Assembly: GCA_002049455.2 (NCBI GenBank)
Contig: KV918996.1
Location: 60,586 to 124,585, forward strand
Direction of reading: 5' to 3'
DNA: 64,000 bases
Source of the DNA: Porphyra umbilicalis
Taxonomy: Eukaryota; Rhodophyta; Bangiophyceae; Bangiales; Bangiaceae
Position 1 is the stretch's first letter, and each line of letters opens with the position of its first letter. The notes under the pieces are model-generated. The model was given only the letters and a program-made list of their open reading frames with translations. It was not told where the DNA came from and did not search any database. This document shows positions 55,683 through 64,000 of this stretch, piece by piece. Position numbers and translations under genes: made by a program.

Positions 55683-57380
55683 ATGTCTACTGGTGGTACC
55701 GGCGGCACTCGGCGAGCCAGAGACGGCAACTTGCCAGCTGGCTACCGGCCGCCGGGCGGGGGACAAGGCACTCCTGCCGCCTCCGACGCCCCAACGGACG
55801 GTGCTCCTCCTCCTCCCATCCCTGCGGGTCAAGCCGCCTCCGGGCAGATGCAGGTGGTGTAGAGCCAAAAGGCGGCTGTTGAAGCACTTCAACGACGCCT
55901 GACGGCCCAAATACAGACTAACGAGTCTCTGAAACGAGCCAATGACAAGTTGGTCGACGACGTCGAGGCCCTGCGCAAGGTCGACTCCCATGAGGAGGAA
56001 CGCCGTGTGGCTAAGTACCGCCGTCAGTCGGGCGACAAGACCAAGAACGTCAAGAAGACGAGCAAGGTGACTAATGACAAGTTCGTCCGCAAGGACGATC
56101 CGGCTAACGCCGCGCCTTCCCCATCTTCCGATGATTCCGCCTCTGGGTCAAACCCGACGTCGTCAGACGACGACAACTCCAACGCGACGGACACGTCCTC
56201 CTCGGACGATGGCCACGGGCCGCCAGGCCCGCCGTTGCCCCCAAGTGGGTCCTCGCCGAGCGACAGCTCGAGCGAGTCGGACGCGGCCGCGCGCAAGCGC
56301 CCCACGACCCCCACCAAACGGAAGGAGCGACTCGAAAAAGCCGATAGGATCAAGGTGATCCGCCCGGCTAATAGCCGCTTCAAGACACTCCTGGACTACA
56401 GGACGTACTTCTTGATCCACCGTCAACTGACGTATACGCGCAAGGAGACACAACGGTCGCATCGTCTCAACAAACGTTTAGACGGAGCTTTCCATGGACA
56501 ACAGCCATTCTTGGGAGCCCTGCCCTTGGGCATCTTCACGTTCTTAACAACCTTTCGCCGCACGTGCGACGCGGCTGGGCTGACGCACGGTCAAGCCCTT
56601 CCGCTCATGGTCTTTCGACTAGCCAGCAACGCCAAGATGACCTTCTCCGGCGCGCTTAATATCACCCTCGGACGTAAGCGTTATGCCATCCGTACAAACG
56701 GAGATGCCGTCAACTGGCTTCTTTCGAAGTATGCGACACACGCAACTATGGCGAACGCCTACCAAGACATCATTACGATGAAGCAACAAGACAACGAGGC
56801 GCCCACGGCCTTTGGTCACCGCGTGGAAACGCAATGCGACCTTCTGAACGGTTTGTTCGACATCCAAGACGTTAAGGACGTCTTCATCACGGGTCCTTAG
56901 GACCTTGTGCAAGCGCACGTGCGGGTCTTGCCTGACACGTTCCCTGATCGGACTCTTTCCGAGACGGTTGCTACCGCCCAAATGTACTGGGACGGCACCA
57001 ACAAGCTGCGCTTGCAGCTCAAGATGACCCGCCCAACGGCAATCAAAGTCGCTTACGCGACACAGGAATAGCGGAAAACGACGGAGCGACCGTTCACACC
57101 GGTTCGCACCCCGCCGCCCCCGCGGGCCGCCGTCCCTCAAGCCAATCGGGCTGCCACTTGTTACAATTGTAACAAGCCGGCGCACTTCGCCGCACAGTGT
57201 GCCGAACCATATTGCCCTCGCGATCTTCGGCAACCGCCTATCGGCGTTCATCCCATTGCCGACAATAGCGTCGAAGAAGACGAGATCGAACGTCCGGCCG
57301 ACGCCGTGGAGGACTCGCAAAACGCCGAGGCCGGGTGCCCGACTTGGGGTTGCCCGGCGGAACGCGAAAGCGTACGGTAA
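55683..57380 (+). pseudogene. Ty3-type retrotransposon gag with three TAG stops
   Basis: A single reading frame runs from ATG 55683 to TAA 57378-57380 and is interrupted only by TAG at about 55860, 56898 and 57069. In order it shows a Gly/Pro-rich start, a coiled-coil-like segment (55875-55990, ALQRRLTAQ, KRANDKLVDDVEALRK), a basic then Ser/Asp-rich linker, and the capsid-type core (about 56480-57000; FLTTFRRTCDAAGLTHGQAL, YAIRTNGDAVNWLLSKYA, CDLLNGLFD). A CCHC zinc knuckle CYNCNKPAHFAAQC (C-x2-C-x4-H-x4-C) follows near 57160. No protease, reverse transcriptase or integrase follows, so the copy is 3' truncated or was gag-only. All stops fit Gln CAG changed to TAG. Confidence 0.8.
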
Positions 57381-58058
57381 CAAGATTGCTGCGCCGTGCC
57401 TTACGGCACTACGAGATCGCCGCCACGCTTGACCCGTGCATGCGTATGCCCCGACAGCCGGTAACCCGCGCCGTCGTCCCCGCGCCCGTGCCAACCGACG
57501 CGCCGCCGTCAAGGCCAGACGAGCCGCTACCACCATTTGTACGGGCGGGGTGGCGCCCCCCCCTCTTCCCCCGCCCTCCCCCACGAGTGACCGCCTGCCG
57601 CGGCGCCGCGCGCCGCCCTGCCATTGGCGCCAGCGCCGCCAGCGGGCCAGCGCCGCGCGCCCATCGTCACCGCCAGCCACGGCGGCGGGTGTGGCCTACG
57701 GTGGCCGCTTCGCTGCCGCCCGACCCAACCGGCAGCGGTCGCAACGGTGACCTCGGCCGGCGGTGGCGCCGACGTGCGTGCCGAGCGCGCGGCCAACGCG
57801 AGTAGTCACACACCCCCGCGCGGCCGACACCACTTGCCACACCCCTGCGCGGCCGTCGCCAGTGTCCACACCCCGCGCGGCGCGGCGGCACGGACAGAGC
57901 GCAACCTCATGGCTGCGCGACGCGGCTGAGGTCGGCCGCGATGCCCTGCCCGGCGCACGCGATCCACATGCCACCCGACGCCGACCCGTGCGTGGGGCGG
58001 CCGCCGCTGCCGCCATTCCCCCGACAGTGACCCTAGGTCCCCGTCGATGAGGGTTCCA
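57381..58058. other. GC-rich low-complexity stretch
   Basis: Arg/Pro/Ala-rich overlapping frames on both strands. Short repeated phrases occur (ACACCCCCGCGCGGCCG and CACACCCCGCGCGGCG near 57810-57880). No retrotransposon pol sequence and no other gene recognised. Confidence 0.3.
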
Positions 58059-58811
58059 TCATCGTTGGCGCGGCGCACCCAATACGGCGACCGCCACGGC
58101 GGTGGCGGCGGCCGCCGCCCGCGACGCGCCAGCGCCATCGACGCACAGAGTCGCCGCCGGGCGCGGCCAACGGGGCGAGTCGCACCGCCACCGCCCACCA
58201 CAGCCGTAGGGCGGGGGGGGGGAGGGGGAGGCGGGTGCCCCGCCGGCGGCGATGCAGACAACGCCTCCGTCGCCGGCGTGGGTGCGGGCGGCGGAGGCGC
58301 CACCCCAGGCGACGCTGGGTTGTCGACGGCAGGCGGCGGCGGTGGTGGGGGGGAAGCGGGTGGGTGGCGTCGGCGGCGGCGGCCCAGGGGGGGGGGGGGG
58401 CGGCCGTGCCGCCGCGGCGGGACTGGCGGACGTTCGGTGCCCGACTATCCCGCCGGTCACCTTCCACAGGGCTGCGGAGCGACGCGCCGCCGCATCCACC
58501 GCTGACGCAAACTGCCGTACCAGTCCGAAACTACATAAACACACACATGTAGGTGCACTGTAAAGAAGGCGCACAGCGCAACGAACAGCCTCGGCGCGTC
58601 CCACCTCAATGAGTTGGTGTAATTGGTCACGTAAAAAATAAGTAAGCAGCAACAGTGCAACCATACCGAGTAGGAGAGCTACTGCGTACAAAGCGCAGCG
58701 CATCCCCCCCGTCAGACTCGTCACGACCGTCACCCCCCTAGCTCTGCCGCTGCCGTCGGCTGTATCTGCGCCGCCGGTCAAGAGGAGCGGCGGCGACGCT
58801 ACTTGTCCCAT
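58059..58811 (-). CDS. Possible single-pass membrane protein
   Basis: From ATG 58811 the frame reads 250 residues. Residues about 37-60 form a clear transmembrane helix (CALYAVALLLGMVALLLLTY), followed by an amphipathic, Cys-containing stretch and then a long Pro/Ala-rich tail. The helix is encoded in a patch (58520-58700) that is noticeably less GC-rich than its surroundings, which argues against an accidental low-complexity frame. The tail may be spurious or spliced out. No homology recognised. Confidence 0.3.
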   Translation of the reverse strand: MGQVASPPLLLTGGADTADGSGRARGVTVVTSLTGGMRCALYAVALLLGMVALLLLTYFLRDQLHQLIEVGRAEAVRCAVRLLYSAPTCVCLCSFGLVRQFASAVDAAARRSAALWKVTGGIVGHRTSASPAAAARPPPPPPGPPPPTPPTRFPPTTAAACRRQPSVAWGGASAARTHAGDGGVVCIAAGGAPASPSPPPPYGCGGRWRCDSPRWPRPAATLCVDGAGASRAAAAATAVAVAVLGAPRQR

Positions 58812-60205
58812 CGCCTGGGGCCGCCCCCCCCATCAACGGCACCCTAACCCCCCCTTGGGCTCCCGCGCGCAGTCGTCGCGGCGCATCGAGCGCGCAGCTG
58901 TCAACCTGTCGTCACCGCCTCACTGCGGGACGCCCCCCTCACGATCGCGCAGCAGTCCAAGAGCCTACAGACCCCAGCCGCCGCAACGTGCCCACCACGA
59001 CCGCGGTGCACAGACGCCGCGCTGGAAGCAACGGGAAACGTACGGCAGGTGACGACGTGCGCGACGAGGGGGCCCCCCATCGCCCTCCGCCAGCTCTGCC
59101 CTGACAGTACATGGCACCGCGGCTCGACCACCCGCCCACCTGCCCGCCTGTCCGCTCTCCCGCCGGCCAGCCCGCCCGCACGGGACACGCGGCGGACAAG
59201 TCTATCGAGTCCCAACCGGCGGCACCAGCTGTTGACCGCCACATCGCGCGGGCGCCCCCTCCCCCCCCACTTCATCCCCCGTCTCCCACCTCCCCAGCCC
59301 ACCGCGCTCCGCTGTTGCTGCGGCTGGCGGCCGCGCGTTCTGGGACGACCGGACGCATAAGGACGACCACACGTGCAGGGATGACCGCACGTGCGACGCA
59401 CCTGACGCTGACGGCCGCCGCGACAATACCGTCCTAATCAGTGGTCACCCTCGAGCCGCGAAGCCGCCAACGGCATGCGGCGGCCACGCCTATCGAAAGC
59501 CGGCGGCGGCGCCGACGACTGCGTGTATCGCGGCAAAGACTGACAACCGCCCCTATCTCCGCTGTCCTCTCGTGCGGCCGCCGGCGCCTCGTCACCACAC
59601 GCAGCGCTGCCAGCAGCACCGCTTCCGGCACGCGCGCGGGCGGCAGGCAGCTGCGCCCCCCCGAGCACCCCTCCCCACTGTTCTCATCACGCGCCGTGTG
59701 CCACCGGTCGGTCGGCGCCTACCGCCGCCGCCACCCGCCGACGTCACCCGCCGGTCGTCAGAGGGTCGGTTGCACCACCTTGGTCCAGCCAACACCCGCG
59801 CCGCCGCCGCGCACGCGGCCGGTTGGCGGCAACGGGCGGGGTGGTTGCGGGCGCGGCGGGGGGACCGAACCCCGCCACAGGCTGCCACGGCGCCCGATGG
59901 GCTGCGCGGTTCTTCTCCCTGCTGCCGCGTGCGCGGCGCCGTGGCGCGGGTGTCGCTCCGCCGCCGATGCCCCACGCCGCCGTCAGCCCACCCCGGCGTC
60001 GCACAGGCTCGAATCTGTACACCCTTTAGTTATGGCCATCTTGCCAGATAGAGAGAGCTTTGGCCATAGCTGTGTCGTGCACGCGGGCCAGAACTCCTTT
60101 CAGGCTGAGCACGCCCCCCAGTTTCCGACTTCACTACTAGCTCGACAAACCCAACAACCCTTGCTCCCGAAACATTGCGGTCATGCCCACCGCCAGAGGA
60201 GGGAA
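58812..60205. other. GC-rich region without recognised gene
   Basis: Frames such as 59441-61423 (plus) are Arg/Ala/Pro-rich. Around 60029-60070 a short inverted repeat (TATGGCCA with TGGCCATA) is present. Nothing firm. Confidence 0.3.
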
Positions 60206-60350
60206 GCGGTCGGCAGGGAGGTGGTTGCCGGGTGGCAGGGGCGGGGGGGGAGGGTAGCGGTCGGCAGGGATGTTGTTGTCGGGTGGCCAGGGTGGGACGG
60301 GGGCAGTCGGCGGGGACGTGGCTGCCGTGTGGCCAGGGACCGCGGACGAG
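60206..60350. repeat. Minisatellite, three ~48-bp units
   Basis: Units begin GCGGTCGGCAGGG (60206), GCGGTCGGCAGGG (60257) and GCAGTCGGCGGGG (60303), each followed by a GTTG or GCTG phrase and GGGTGGCCAGGG-type sequence. The lengths are about 51 and 46 bases. Confidence 0.6.
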
Positions 60351-60630
60351 GCTCTGTCCGGCTTTCCGGCACCCGACATCGTACTGGGGTATCAGCCAGG
60401 TCGGCGACGCCCGGATGGCGGCCGTCGACGATGATGAGAGTCGCTGGCCGGAGGGATGACACGGCCGACCGCGGCGAAGTCCCTGGTCGCGGACAGCCAC
60501 ACGAGGCACCTGAGGATCCACATTTGAACCCTGGTCAGACCGCCCGCATCCGGAGCCAGCATTCAAAAGCACCCCTGCGCCCCATGCAGTCAGAACTGTC
60601 AGCTCCCCCATCCAAACCCATCACTAACGC

Positions 60631-60735
60631 ACCCCCTAACCCCGGACAAACCCCCCTAACCCCGGACAAACCCCCCCTAACCCAGGACAAACCCTGTAAC
60701 CCAGGACAAACCCTACCTAATCAGATCCGAACCCT
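60631..60735. repeat. 20-bp minisatellite with telomere-like CCCTAACCC core
   Basis: CCCTAACCCCGGACAAACCC is repeated about four times with drift (CCCTAACCCAGGACAAACCC, then TGTAACCCAGGACAAACCC), ending in a degenerate fifth unit. The core equals the complement of GGGTTAGGG, but the spacer makes it a minisatellite and not a telomere tract. Confidence 0.6.
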
Positions 60736-61743
60736 GGCATTATCGACACTCGCGCCGCGCCGACGGCACCGTCGCGGCGGTGCGCACGTACGTACGGGCG
60801 AGAAAAATAGGGAAAAAATGGGGGCGCCTGCCACCCACGCGGCGTGGGGGGGGATGCTCGTGCCGGCGGCGGCGGCGGCGGCGGAGCGTCGCCACGGCCG
60901 ACAGTGGAGGGGGTGGGGGTGGCGGGGGGACGACGCTGGCGCCACCACCGATGCTGCGGCTCACCGCGGCGCGCGGGCGGCGGGGTGCTGCTGGGGAGCG
61001 CCGCGGGGGAGGGGGGGCTCCGTGCGCCGCTGCCGACGGCGCTGCCACTGGCCGGGCAGTGCGACGGCGCGCGACGGCACGCGCGGCGCGGCACCGTGCC
61101 GCCAATCCGGCGCCCGCCGCCCCCCCGACCGCGACGGGCGGAGCGGAGGCGGGCCAGAGCCGGTCGGCGGCGGTCGCAGGGGGGGGGACCCGCCGCCGCA
61201 CCGCCATGCGGGGGGGTCGGCGGCGCTGTGGGCGACCACGCGAACCGCGGCGTGGTCACGGCGTAGCCGGGCGGGCGGGCGCGGCGGAGCACCGTGCGGG
61301 GCGATGGCAGGGGATGCGTGCGCGCGAGCACCAATGACCGACGCGGGCGGTGGCCAGACCGACGCACGGGGTGGGGAGAGGGGAGGGCGCGGGGAGCGCC
61401 ACACGGACGGAGCGGGCCGGTAGCGACGGAGGGGGTGGCGTCACTCCCAGGCACCCATCTACCAACACGGCGAGACCCCCCACCCGATGTGAGTGCGCCC
61501 TAGTCCCCCCCGGCATTGGTATCGAGCTCACCTTTACGCTGCTCAACTAACCCGCCCGACCATCGCCAACCGCGAGCGCGCCCTCGGCGCCGGCCCCACG
61601 CCACCAGCCGATCACGTGTGGCGCGCCGTCGGCGGTCGGTGCCGCCCCCCATCCCCCCTCCCGCACGCCACTCAGTGCACCGAGACCGGCACCCACTAGC
61701 GGCAGCGCGCACCCCCCCCCCCCCTCCGGCGGCGTCGCGGTGC
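60736..61743. other. GC-rich region downstream of QCR7
   Basis: Ala/Gly/Arg-rich frames on both strands. The minus frame 60740-61207 is the most regular Ala/Pro-rich one. The QCR7 transcript should end in 61500-61743, but I see no clear polyadenylation signal. Confidence 0.3.
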
Positions 61744-62483
61744 CTACTCGCTTTGCCGCTCCAGCTGCGACTGCTTGAGCGCCCCCAAGCGGGAGCGGAT
61801 GTACGGGTTCCAAATGTCCTGCTTGGCCTGGATCGGGTCGGGCAGCTGCGTCTTTTTCAGGTCCACGTCGATGGCGCGCGTCAGCCGCTTGGCGCGGAGC
61901 TCCGCCTCCTCTGGCGGCATCGTGCGGATGGTCTTGCGCACTTCCGGATCGTACTCGTTGAGCAGGTCGTCGTACCGCAGGCCTGCGCCCCCACGACAGT
62001 TGGCACACAGCAACGGCAAGGAAAAGTAAGAGAAAAAGGAAGAAAAGGGAAGAAAAGGCGCGTTAGCAGACACGACCACCAGCGCACGGCGCGGCGTGAT
62101 CCACCGCGGCAAATGACTGTGGTCGACGATGCTCCAACGCGAGCAGCCAGAGCAGTCACGCCGCGCGGCACGCCTCAGGCCATGCACCGCATAATGATCG
62201 CGCGGCAGCAGATACGAGTGGCGGCGAACCACAGACACAAAACCATGGACGAGCGGACAACCGCGCGGCAGCGCCACGAGGCGGACAAGGGGGGTACGCC
62301 CCCCCGCGGCCACGCCACCACCATGCAGACAAACCGTGGCCCATCCACCCCCCCAAACGTACCATACTTGCGGAGCTCGTTGCCAACCGCCGCCTGGTAG
62401 GACGCGGCGGCGCGGCGGGCGAGCGCGGTCATGCCCGGTATCTTGAGCAGCACCGACGCGACCGGGCCCAGCTGCTGCGCCAT
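61744..62483 (-). CDS. QCR7: Cytochrome bc1 complex subunit 7 (QCR7/UQCRB-type)
   Basis: Two exons: 62483-62363 and 61982-61744, with a 380-nt intron (donor GTACGT, acceptor GGGCGCAG). The join falls inside a Gly codon and yields 119 residues plus stop, the usual size of this 14-kDa subunit. The protein begins MAQQLGPVASVLLKIPGMT and contains YQAAVGNELRKY at the splice point. It continues with the family hallmark LRYDDLLNEYDPEVRKTIRT, MPPEEAELRAKRLTRAIDVD, then LKKTQLPDPIQAKQDIWNPY. QCR7 is a small nuclear-encoded subunit on the matrix side of respiratory complex III that contacts cytochrome b and is needed for assembly. It is the only clear housekeeping gene in the window and anchors it as a nuclear chromosome. 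It is divergent from the ARM-like gene to its right. Confidence 0.93.
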
Positions 62484-63249
62484 GGTGCAGCGGGTATCCG
62501 GGAACGAGTAGCCGGGAAAAGCGGGGATCGGTGGCGAGTGGGTAAACAAGCCGAGCAGCGGACGGTGGAGAAAGGGGGTCGACGGTCGAGGCGCCGGGAG
62601 GGGGGTGCCCGCACGGCGAGGGGTGTGGGGAGCAAGACGCGTCGACCGCCCGCGACACGGAGGCGTCGGGCCCGGCCGACAACAGCTGGACGACTTGTGG
62701 CGGGCCAGCTGTGGAGTTTGGCAATCAGCCGGCGGAAATCGTCTGGTAACTACCGTGGCGCCCGCTGCACCCACCGCGCTTCTCCAAGGTAGCACGCCCA
62801 AAATTGCGTCCAATCGCCGATGCCGCCGCCGCCGAGCCGGCGCGGGCGCCGTCACCCCGCGCCCGCGTCGCCGCGCTCCACCCCCACGCCGCCGCCCGCC
62901 GATCCGCGTCCCCGTCGGCCCCGCCGCCGGCGTCGTCGCGGCTGGTCCCCCCCCCCCCCCCCCCCCCCCCCCCCACCTCCGTTGGATCCCCGCGCGCCGG
63001 CGCGTTGCTTGCCGCCTCTCCACCCCCCCTGTACCGGTGCGCGCCCGTGTGGACGCCCTCTGCCCGCCGTCGCGCGGCCGCGGCGCCCCCCCCCCCCGCC
63101 GTTGACGCGGGCGCGTCGCGGCACGGCGGCGGGGGGCATGGCGGGCCTCACCCCCCCACGGTGGCGATCGGCCGCCTTGCTCCCGCCGTTGCGTCGGCGG
63201 GCGGGCTTACCGCTCGGGGGGGGGGGGGGGGGCGGGGGGCCGCCGTGGC
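62484..63249. other. Bidirectional upstream region between QCR7 and the right-hand gene
   Basis: This interval lies between two divergently oriented coding regions. It contains a run of about 27 C residues (near 62948-62975). Frames are Pro/Arg/Ala-rich. The start of the right-hand gene probably lies here, but the homopolymers prevent a frame choice. Confidence 0.35.
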
Positions 63250-64000
63250 GTGGCCGCGGCGCCGCCGCGGGCGGCGGATGCCGCTGCCGCTGCCGCCACG
63301 CCCGCCGCCGCGGGCGTCCCGGCCATTGCCGTTGCGTGCGGCGGTGCGGTGCCGCCCGCCACGGCGACGGCCGTGACGGTGGCGACCGTCGCCCGGTCGG
63401 CCGCCGCGGCGCTCGTCGGCCGCCGGGGGCCGCCCCCCGACGCCGCCGGCGGCGCCGGCGGCGCCGCATCTGCGGCGGCCGTTGCGCTCGCCGCCGCCGC
63501 CCTGGGCGTGGCGGCAGCTGCGCCCGGCGGTGCCCTTGCCGACGCTTCCATCCCCCCCCCCCCCCCCACCCCCCCCCCACGTGGGACGACCTCTACAGCC
63601 CCGCCGTTGCGGCCGCCGCCTCCCCCGACGCGGCGACCGCCGCCGACGGGGCGGCGCGCCTCGCCGCCGCCGCCGCGTCGAGCCCGCGCACGCACGGGCG
63701 GCTGGCCGCCGCCGGCGGCGTTGGCGCGCTGCTCGCCGCGGCGGCAACGGCCGCCGCCGCCGGGGATGCGGCGGCGGAGCTCGCCGCCCTCGGCGCCCTC
63801 GCCGACGTGGCAGCGTCGCCGGCGTGCCACGGGGCGTTTGTGGGGGCGGCCGCGGGGGGGTGCTCGTGCGGCGACTGGGGGCGCTCGGGTGGGTGCCCCC
63901 GCCGGGGGGGGGTGGTGGGCGACGCTGACGGGGAGGGGGGGGGGAGGTGGGGGGGGGGGGGGGGGGGGGGGGGACCCCCCGCACCTTTGGGTGGTCGCCG
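63250..64000 (+). CDS. Ala-rich armadillo-like repeat protein, partial
   Basis: One frame from about 63270 to 63545 reads Ala/Val-rich helices (ADAAAAAATPAAAGVPAIAV, TAVTVATVARSAAAALVGRR, AAAVALAAAALGVAAAAPGG). After a C run at 63552-63579 the pattern resumes in another frame. It has WDDLYSPAVAAAASPDAATA, HGRLAAAGGVGALLAAAATA, then GDAAAELAALGALADVAASP and ACHGAFVGA. After a G run near 63855, a further frame gives VLVRRLGALGWVPPP. The GGVGALL and LVRRLGAL phrases are typical of armadillo-type repeats. The frame jumps coincide with homopolymers, so sequencing indels are likely, unless they lie in introns. It is cut by the window edge; start and end unknown. Confidence 0.4.
   Translation, partial: MAAAPPRAADAAAAAATPAAAGVPAIAVACGGAVPPATATAVTVATVARSAAAALVGRRGPPPDAAGGAGGAASAAAVALAAAALGVAAAAPGGALADASIPPPPPTPPPRGTTSTAPPLRPPPPPTRRPPPTGRRASPPPPRRARARTGGWPPPAALARCSPRRQRPPPPGMRRRSSPPSAPSPTWQRRRRATGRLWGRPRGGARAATGGARVGAPAGGGWWATLTGRGGGGGGGGGGGGDPPHLWVVA

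Noticed and set aside
60631-60735. True telomere tract
   Set aside because: The CCCTAACCC core is separated by a constant GGACAAACC-type spacer, so it is a minisatellite and not a telomeric array.
1-64000. CRISPR arrays, bacterial operons, ribosome binding sites or prophage
   Set aside because: Repeats are tandem or transposon-type, not spaced direct repeats, and introns and gene types are eukaryotic.
1-64000. tRNA genes
   Set aside because: I scanned for GGTTCGANNCC-type B boxes; the few partial matches (such as near 30860 and 44565) have no matching A box or cloverleaf.

Overview
This is nuclear DNA from a GC-rich eukaryote. Three things show it. First, a mitochondrial complex III subunit gene (QCR7) is split by a clean GT-AG intron, and a second likely GT-AG intron lies in a transposase gene. 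Second, a CCAAT/TATA promoter arrangement is visible at the left edge. Third, the mobile elements are eukaryotic: piggyBac, KDZ/Zisupton, a Ty3-type gag and many MITEs. Very high GC (long Ala/Gly/Arg/Pro-rich open frames, G or C runs up to about 27 nt), few introns and strong mobile load would suit a bangiophycean red alga of the Porphyra/Pyropia kind. That is a weak guess from composition, not from a marker gene.

The window is a mosaic. GC-rich islands (about 0.4-1.9, 11.2-13.3, 15.0-15.8, 33.2-34.3, 37.4-38.8, 57.4-61.7 and 62.5-64 kb) carry low-complexity coding-like sequence. Between and inside them lie less GC-rich blocks that are mostly transposons, recognisable by terminal inverted repeats (TIRs) and target-site duplications (TSDs).

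Left part: a promoter and decayed ARM-like Ala-rich gene (0.2-1.85 kb); a 400-bp MITE (2.2-2.6 kb); a minus-strand pseudogene resembling Myb/SANT-NAM-associated proteins (4.6-6.1 kb) with Pro/Ala/Gly repeat DNA upstream, including a 93+117-bp higher-order repeat; a 1.75-kb TIR element with a nested MITE (13.3-15.0 kb); and a piggyBac-type element with a long transposase frame (16.0-19.4 kb). A minus-strand pair of frames (21.9-24.5 kb) looks like an unknown ectodomain protein plus a multi-pass membrane protein.

Middle: a segmental duplication (27.4-33.2 and 39.0-43.0 kb). Each copy serves as the empty-site control for transposons inserted in the other, so TIRs and TSDs of at least four unrelated non-autonomous families can be read directly. 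Between the copies lies a complete gene for a secreted PAN-like plus NLP-like protein (35.4-36.4 kb).

Right part: a roughly 10-kb KDZ/Zisupton-like element (44.2-54.4 kb) with a 1473-residue transposase model, an antisense 387-residue repeat protein, a 171-bp GC-rich higher-order satellite and inverted homologous ends. Then come a Ty3-type gag pseudogene whose three internal stops are all TAG (55.7-57.4 kb), a possible small membrane protein (58.1-58.8 kb), QCR7 (61.7-62.5 kb) and, divergent from it, the start of another ARM-like Ala-rich gene cut by the window edge.

Only QCR7, the secreted protein, the piggyBac transposase and the KDZ transposase are gene calls I would defend strongly. Coordinates of element ends were read by eye, and no homology search was possible.
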